7,232 nt of DNA from Candidatus Latescibacterota bacterium (GTDB lineage Bacteria; Latescibacterota; UBA2968; GCA-2709665), in the NCBI GenBank assembly GCA_030746455.1, contig JASLMQ010000564.1, forward strand, positions 1 to 7,232. The letters are read 5' to 3'. Of this stretch, positions 4,658-7,232 are shown one piece after another. The notes under the pieces were generated by a model. The model did not search any database. It had not been told where the DNA came from and saw only the letters and a program-made list of their open reading frames with translations. The stretch's first letter is position 1, and every line of letters starts with the position of its first letter. The position numbers and the translations under genes are program-made.

Positions 4658-6811
4658 ATGGACTACTTCCGGAGCAAACGCTTCCTCGACACGCTTACAG
4701 ATTGGGAACGGGGTGATCCCGTCCTCGGATCGCTGGAGGACTACCTGCCGAGGATGCGGGCCCTCCTTGACCGTCTCGAAGCGCCCCAGAGCCATTTCCG
4801 ATCGATCATTGTCGGTGGGACGAACGGCAAAGGCACGGTGAGCAGCCTCCTGGCCTCGCTGCTGCGCACGGCGGGCCAGCGGGTGGGCCTGTTCACCTCA
4901 CCCCACCTGCACACCGTGCGGGAGCGGATTCGCATCGACGGCGAGATCGCCGAGAAGGAGGCCTGGTCCGAGGGGGTCACCCATCTGTACGAAAAGAGCA
5001 GGGACTTCGAGCGAGAGGGTTTCGGGGCGTTCAGCAAGTTCGAAGCCCTCACCGCCCTGGCGGCCCACCTCTTCGCCCGGGAACGTGTGGATTGCGGCAT
5101 ATTCGAGGTGGGCCTGGGGGGACGTTACGACTCCACCAATGCCTGGGATTCCGATCTCGCAGTCCTGACTGCGATCCAGCTCGACCACACCGAGGTGCTG
5201 GGAGACACGCTGGAGGAGATCGCGGCGGACAAGTTCTGCATCGCCCGGCCTGCGCGCCCGCTCTTCACCTCGGGCCATCAGGCCCGCGAGGTCCTGGCGC
5301 TCTTGAGGCAGCAGAGCGACGAGCACAGGGTTCCCCTCTATGTGGTGCAGGACGACGCCGTGGAGGCGCCCCCCGATGGGAGCGCGGTGGTTCCCCCCAG
5401 TCTTCCCGGGGACCCTTCAGGGAGCCCCCGCATATTCGAGGAGAACGCGAGACTCGCCCTGGCCGCGGCCGCACGATGGCTGGGGAGCGAACTGGACGAG
5501 GCGGCGGCCATCGAGACCGTGTCCGCCCATCGCTGGCCGGGTCGCTTCGAGGTGGCGCAGCGAAAGCCCTGGATCGTGCTCGACGGCGCGCACAACCCGG
5601 CCGCAGCGGCTGCTCTGTCCGAATCCCTGCGGCCGATCTCGGACCGGTGGACCTTCGTCGTGGGTGTGGGCTCAGGTCACGATGCAGAGGGAGTCGTGGG
5701 GGCCCTGGCACCCCTCGCGAAGGAGATGACCCTCACGCGCTCGGCCCACCCCAAGGCGATTCGCCCCGAGTCGCTACAGCCCTGGGTCCCGCAGGGGATT
5801 CTCACCCGGTGCGATTCCAGAGGGCTGCAGGTCCTGAGGGAGGCATTCGCCGGTCTCGGGCCGGACGACCATCTCTGCGTGACCGGATCGCTGCATCTGG
5901 TCGCCCTGGCTCGGGAGGTCCTGGACCTGGCAGAGGAACGGGACGGGTTCACCGAGGACGTGTTCCTGGAGAGCCTGCATTGCCTCAGGGCCGCATGTCG
6001 GGGCCTGGGCGTCGAGCACAGCACGGTCTCGGATGACGGGAACCTCCTCAAGGTCTCGGGGACGGGGGAGAGCGGGCCGTTCTACTTCATGCGGAACAAG
6101 CATCCCTTCAACGACTACGTGGCGGGGCGCCTGGCAGAAGACAAAGCCTATCAGTACGAGCTCTTCGGCGAGGCAGGCCTTCTGATCCCCGAGACGCTCA
6201 AGGTCTTCAGCCCTCTGGCCGACGCGCGGTTCGATCGGTACAAGACCCACGACACCATCGATGACATCGTAGCAGATGTGGAGTCCCGCATCGCCTATCC
6301 CTTGGTGGTGAAGCGCAACGAGGGGTCGATGGCACAGGGGGTCTATCTGGAGACCGGGCGTGAGGGGCTTCGAGGGCGGCTTCGTGAGCTATGCGAGGCG
6401 AGCGCGTTCCTGAACAACATCCTGTTGATCCAGGCCTTTGTAGAGGGACCGGAGTACCGTGCCGTGGCCAGCGAGGGCGAGCTGCTTCTGGCCTACGAGA
6501 AGGTGAGCGACGAGGATGATCCCAGCGGAGATCTGAACCCGCTCCACCAGGCCGGCGGCAGAGCCGAGCGGGTGGACGACCCCAAGCTGCTTCAGGACAT
6601 GGCCGCGATCGTGCGGCGTGCGGCCCAGGTGCTGAATCTGGGTTTCCACGCGATCGACCTCATCGGTGGCCCCGACGGGATGACCATCCTGGAGGTCAAT
6701 CCCAACCCGATCTGCCATTTCTACAACTCGCACAACGGCCGATCCGACTTCATCGGGATCTATGAACGGCTGCTCCGGAAGTTCGTCCTCTCGGCGTCGG
6801 CGCAGGGCTGA
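4658..6811 (+). CDS. FolC-like Mur ligase fused to a C-terminal ATP-grasp ligase domain
   Basis: The 717-residue protein joins two ligases. Residues 1-425 form a complete FolC (dihydrofolate / folylpolyglutamate synthase) module, which adds glutamate to dihydropteroate or folates using ATP. It shows GGTNGKGT (53-60, P-loop), TSPHLHTVRERIRI (80-93), EVGLGGRYDSTN (150-161), LDHTEVLGDT (175-184), the probable carbamylated K192, PGRFEV (294-299), DGAHNP (309-314) and VTGSLHLV (408-415). Residues about 477-710 form an ATP-grasp domain: ND..AGRLAEDKAYQYELFGEAGLLIP resembles cyanophycin synthetase and RimK, followed by K552, an EGSMAQGV loop (555-562), IQAFVEGPEYR (591-601), and the metal ligands D667, E679 and N681 in ILEVNPNP. 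Residues about 426-476 are unassigned. The ATG is the only usable in-frame start before a stop at 4625-4627; no Shine-Dalgarno site is clear. E. coli FolC ends at 422 aa, so the ATP-grasp part is an addition and not a FolC domain. The second activity, possibly alpha-glutamylation, is inferred. Confidence 0.9.
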   Translation: MDYFRSKRFLDTLTDWERGDPVLGSLEDYLPRMRALLDRLEAPQSHFRSIIVGGTNGKGTVSSLLASLLRTAGQRVGLFTSPHLHTVRERIRIDGEIAEKEAWSEGVTHLYEKSRDFEREGFGAFSKFEALTALAAHLFARERVDCGIFEVGLGGRYDSTNAWDSDLAVLTAIQLDHTEVLGDTLEEIAADKFCIARPARPLFTSGHQAREVLALLRQQSDEHRVPLYVVQDDAVEAPPDGSAVVPPSLPGDPSGSPRIFEENARLALAAAARWLGSELDEAAAIETVSAHRWPGRFEVAQRKPWIVLDGAHNPAAAAALSESLRPISDRWTFVVGVGSGHDAEGVVGALAPLAKEMTLTRSAHPKAIRPESLQPWVPQGILTRCDSRGLQVLREAFAGLGPDDHLCVTGSLHLVALAREVLDLAEERDGFTEDVFLESLHCLRAACRGLGVEHSTVSDDGNLLKVSGTGESGPFYFMRNKHPFNDYVAGRLAEDKAYQYELFGEAGLLIPETLKVFSPLADARFDRYKTHDTIDDIVADVESRIAYPLVVKRNEGSMAQGVYLETGREGLRGRLRELCEASAFLNNILLIQAFVEGPEYRAVASEGELLLAYEKVSDEDDPSGDLNPLHQAGGRAERVDDPKLLQDMAAIVRRAAQVLNLGFHAIDLIGGPDGMTILEVNPNPICHFYNSHNGRSDFIGIYERLLRKFVLSASAQG

Positions 6812-6888
6812 GAGAAGGCCGTGAAGCCCCACGCGTTCCTGCCGATCTACCAGGGGGGGATCGATGATGGACCGGGGGCGATATCGGG

Positions 6889-6917
6889 TTGCGCTGTGCG
6901 ACCGATCGGCCTATATT
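6889..6917 (+). promoter_or_regulatory. Candidate promoter of the right-edge secreted-protein gene
   Basis: TTGCGC (6889-6894) and TATATT (6912-6917) are separated by 17 bp. The -10 box matches five of six consensus bases. The predicted start near 6924 leaves a leader of about 75 nt before the ATG at 6999. The design closely matches the rpmB promoter. Confidence 0.58.
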
Positions 6918-6985
6918 CAGTAATAGACCTCGGTGTGTGTTCTGGACACTGTGAATCCCAACAGGCTGCTGTGATTGCGTTCTCT

Positions 6986-6990
6986 GGAGG
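6986..6990 (+). promoter_or_regulatory. Ribosome binding site of the right-edge gene
   Basis: GGAGG lies 8 nt before the ATG at 6999. A competing ATG at 6992, in another frame, is only one base from this site and therefore too close for normal initiation. Confidence 0.75.
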
Positions 6991-6998
6991 AATGAGAC

Positions 6999-7232
6999 AT
7001 GGCGCGCGTACGATCGCTTGGTGTTCCGGCCCTGGTAGTGCTCGCCGTTCTCGTGGCGCTCCCTGAAGTACTGTTCTCGCAGGAGTACGTCGTCTTCAAG
7101 GTCAACACCCATTTCGATATGGGCCGGGCGGTGCCGGATTCCGCGCGGGCGAACGACTACTACGTGAAGATCGGCGCTCAAGAGGGGATCACCATCGGTA
7201 CGGTGCTGAACGTCTACCGGGACAAGGAGATC
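6999..7232 (+). CDS. Secreted protein of unknown function, N-terminal part (runs off right edge)
   Basis: Seventy-eight codons are visible and the frame is open at the window edge. Residues 1-27 look like a Sec signal peptide: basic MARVR, a hydrophobic core from about 7 to 26 (LGVPALVVLAVLVALPEVLF), and a likely cleavage after LFS, giving a mature protein that starts QEY. There is no lipobox cysteine, so it should be a soluble periplasmic, secreted or outer-membrane protein. Residues 54-74, YYVKIGAQEGITIGTVLNVYR, resemble the pattern of a strand, G.x.DG, a strand and VYR seen in FlgT C-terminal-like and other SH3-like envelope domains; this resemblance is from memory and weak. The GGAGG site supports the start. 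The gene has its own candidate promoter and no evident functional tie to the folate genes. Export is fairly sure; function is unknown. Confidence 0.75.
   Translation, partial: MARVRSLGVPALVVLAVLVALPEVLFSQEYVVFKVNTHFDMGRAVPDSARANDYYVKIGAQEGITIGTVLNVYRDKEI

Larger units (their letters stand above)
6812..6998. other. Intergenic spacer with a promoter, no gene seen
   Basis: This 187-bp spacer follows the fusion gene. I see no convincing terminator with a T-tract. It holds a candidate promoter (6889-6917) and the ribosome site of the next gene, so the right-edge gene is probably transcribed separately. Confidence 0.55.

Noticed and set aside
5092..6036. A 314-codon plus-strand frame inside the FolC fusion
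   Set aside because: It is out of frame with the motif-bearing FolC sequence and is rich in Arg, Gly and Pro, as expected for a shifted reading of GC-rich coding DNA.
6812..6835. Possible terminator after the FolC fusion (GGC-CGTGAA-GCC)
   Set aside because: The stem has only three strong pairs and no T-tract follows.

Overview
The window is GC-rich, densely packed bacterial DNA holding eight protein genes, two of them cut by the window edges. Clear -35/-10 promoters, Shine-Dalgarno sites and a rho-independent terminator all indicate a bacterium. The left-edge gene resembles heparinase II/III-type proteins I associate with Planctomycetes, Lentisphaerae and related uncultured lineages. That hints at a free-living, polysaccharide-using Gram-negative bacterium, but nothing here fixes the phylum. 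I see no tRNA, rRNA, CRISPR array or insertion sequence.

Layout. Five genes on the minus strand form a tight probable operon, read from about 4031 down past position 1: rimO (ribosomal protein S12 methylthiotransferase), folA (dihydrofolate reductase), thyA (thymidylate synthase), an unrecognised 88-residue protein, and the start of a heparinase II/III-like protein. A promoter with a perfect TTGACA -35 box lies upstream of rimO. The rimO stop and folA start overlap by 4 bp, and the last three genes are 18-20 bp apart. On the plus strand, diverging from the same 312-bp spacer, lie rpmB (zinc-type ribosomal protein L28) with its own promoter and a very clear terminator, then a 717-codon gene. 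After a 187-bp spacer with another candidate promoter, the start of a secreted protein runs off the right edge.

How the genes fit together. ThyA makes dTMP and oxidises methylene-tetrahydrofolate to dihydrofolate, FolA reduces that back to tetrahydrofolate, and a FolC-type enzyme makes and glutamylates folates. The window is therefore mainly a folate/dTMP locus interleaved with two translation genes, rimO and rpmB.

The standout feature is the 717-residue protein at 4658-6811. Its first ~425 residues are a complete FolC-like Mur ligase, and its last ~240 residues are an apparently intact ATP-grasp ligase domain of the RimK/cyanophycin-synthetase kind. The order, Mur ligase then ATP-grasp, is the reverse of that in cyanophycin synthetase. 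I propose, as inference only, that this bifunctional enzyme builds a folate polyglutamate tail with two kinds of linkage.
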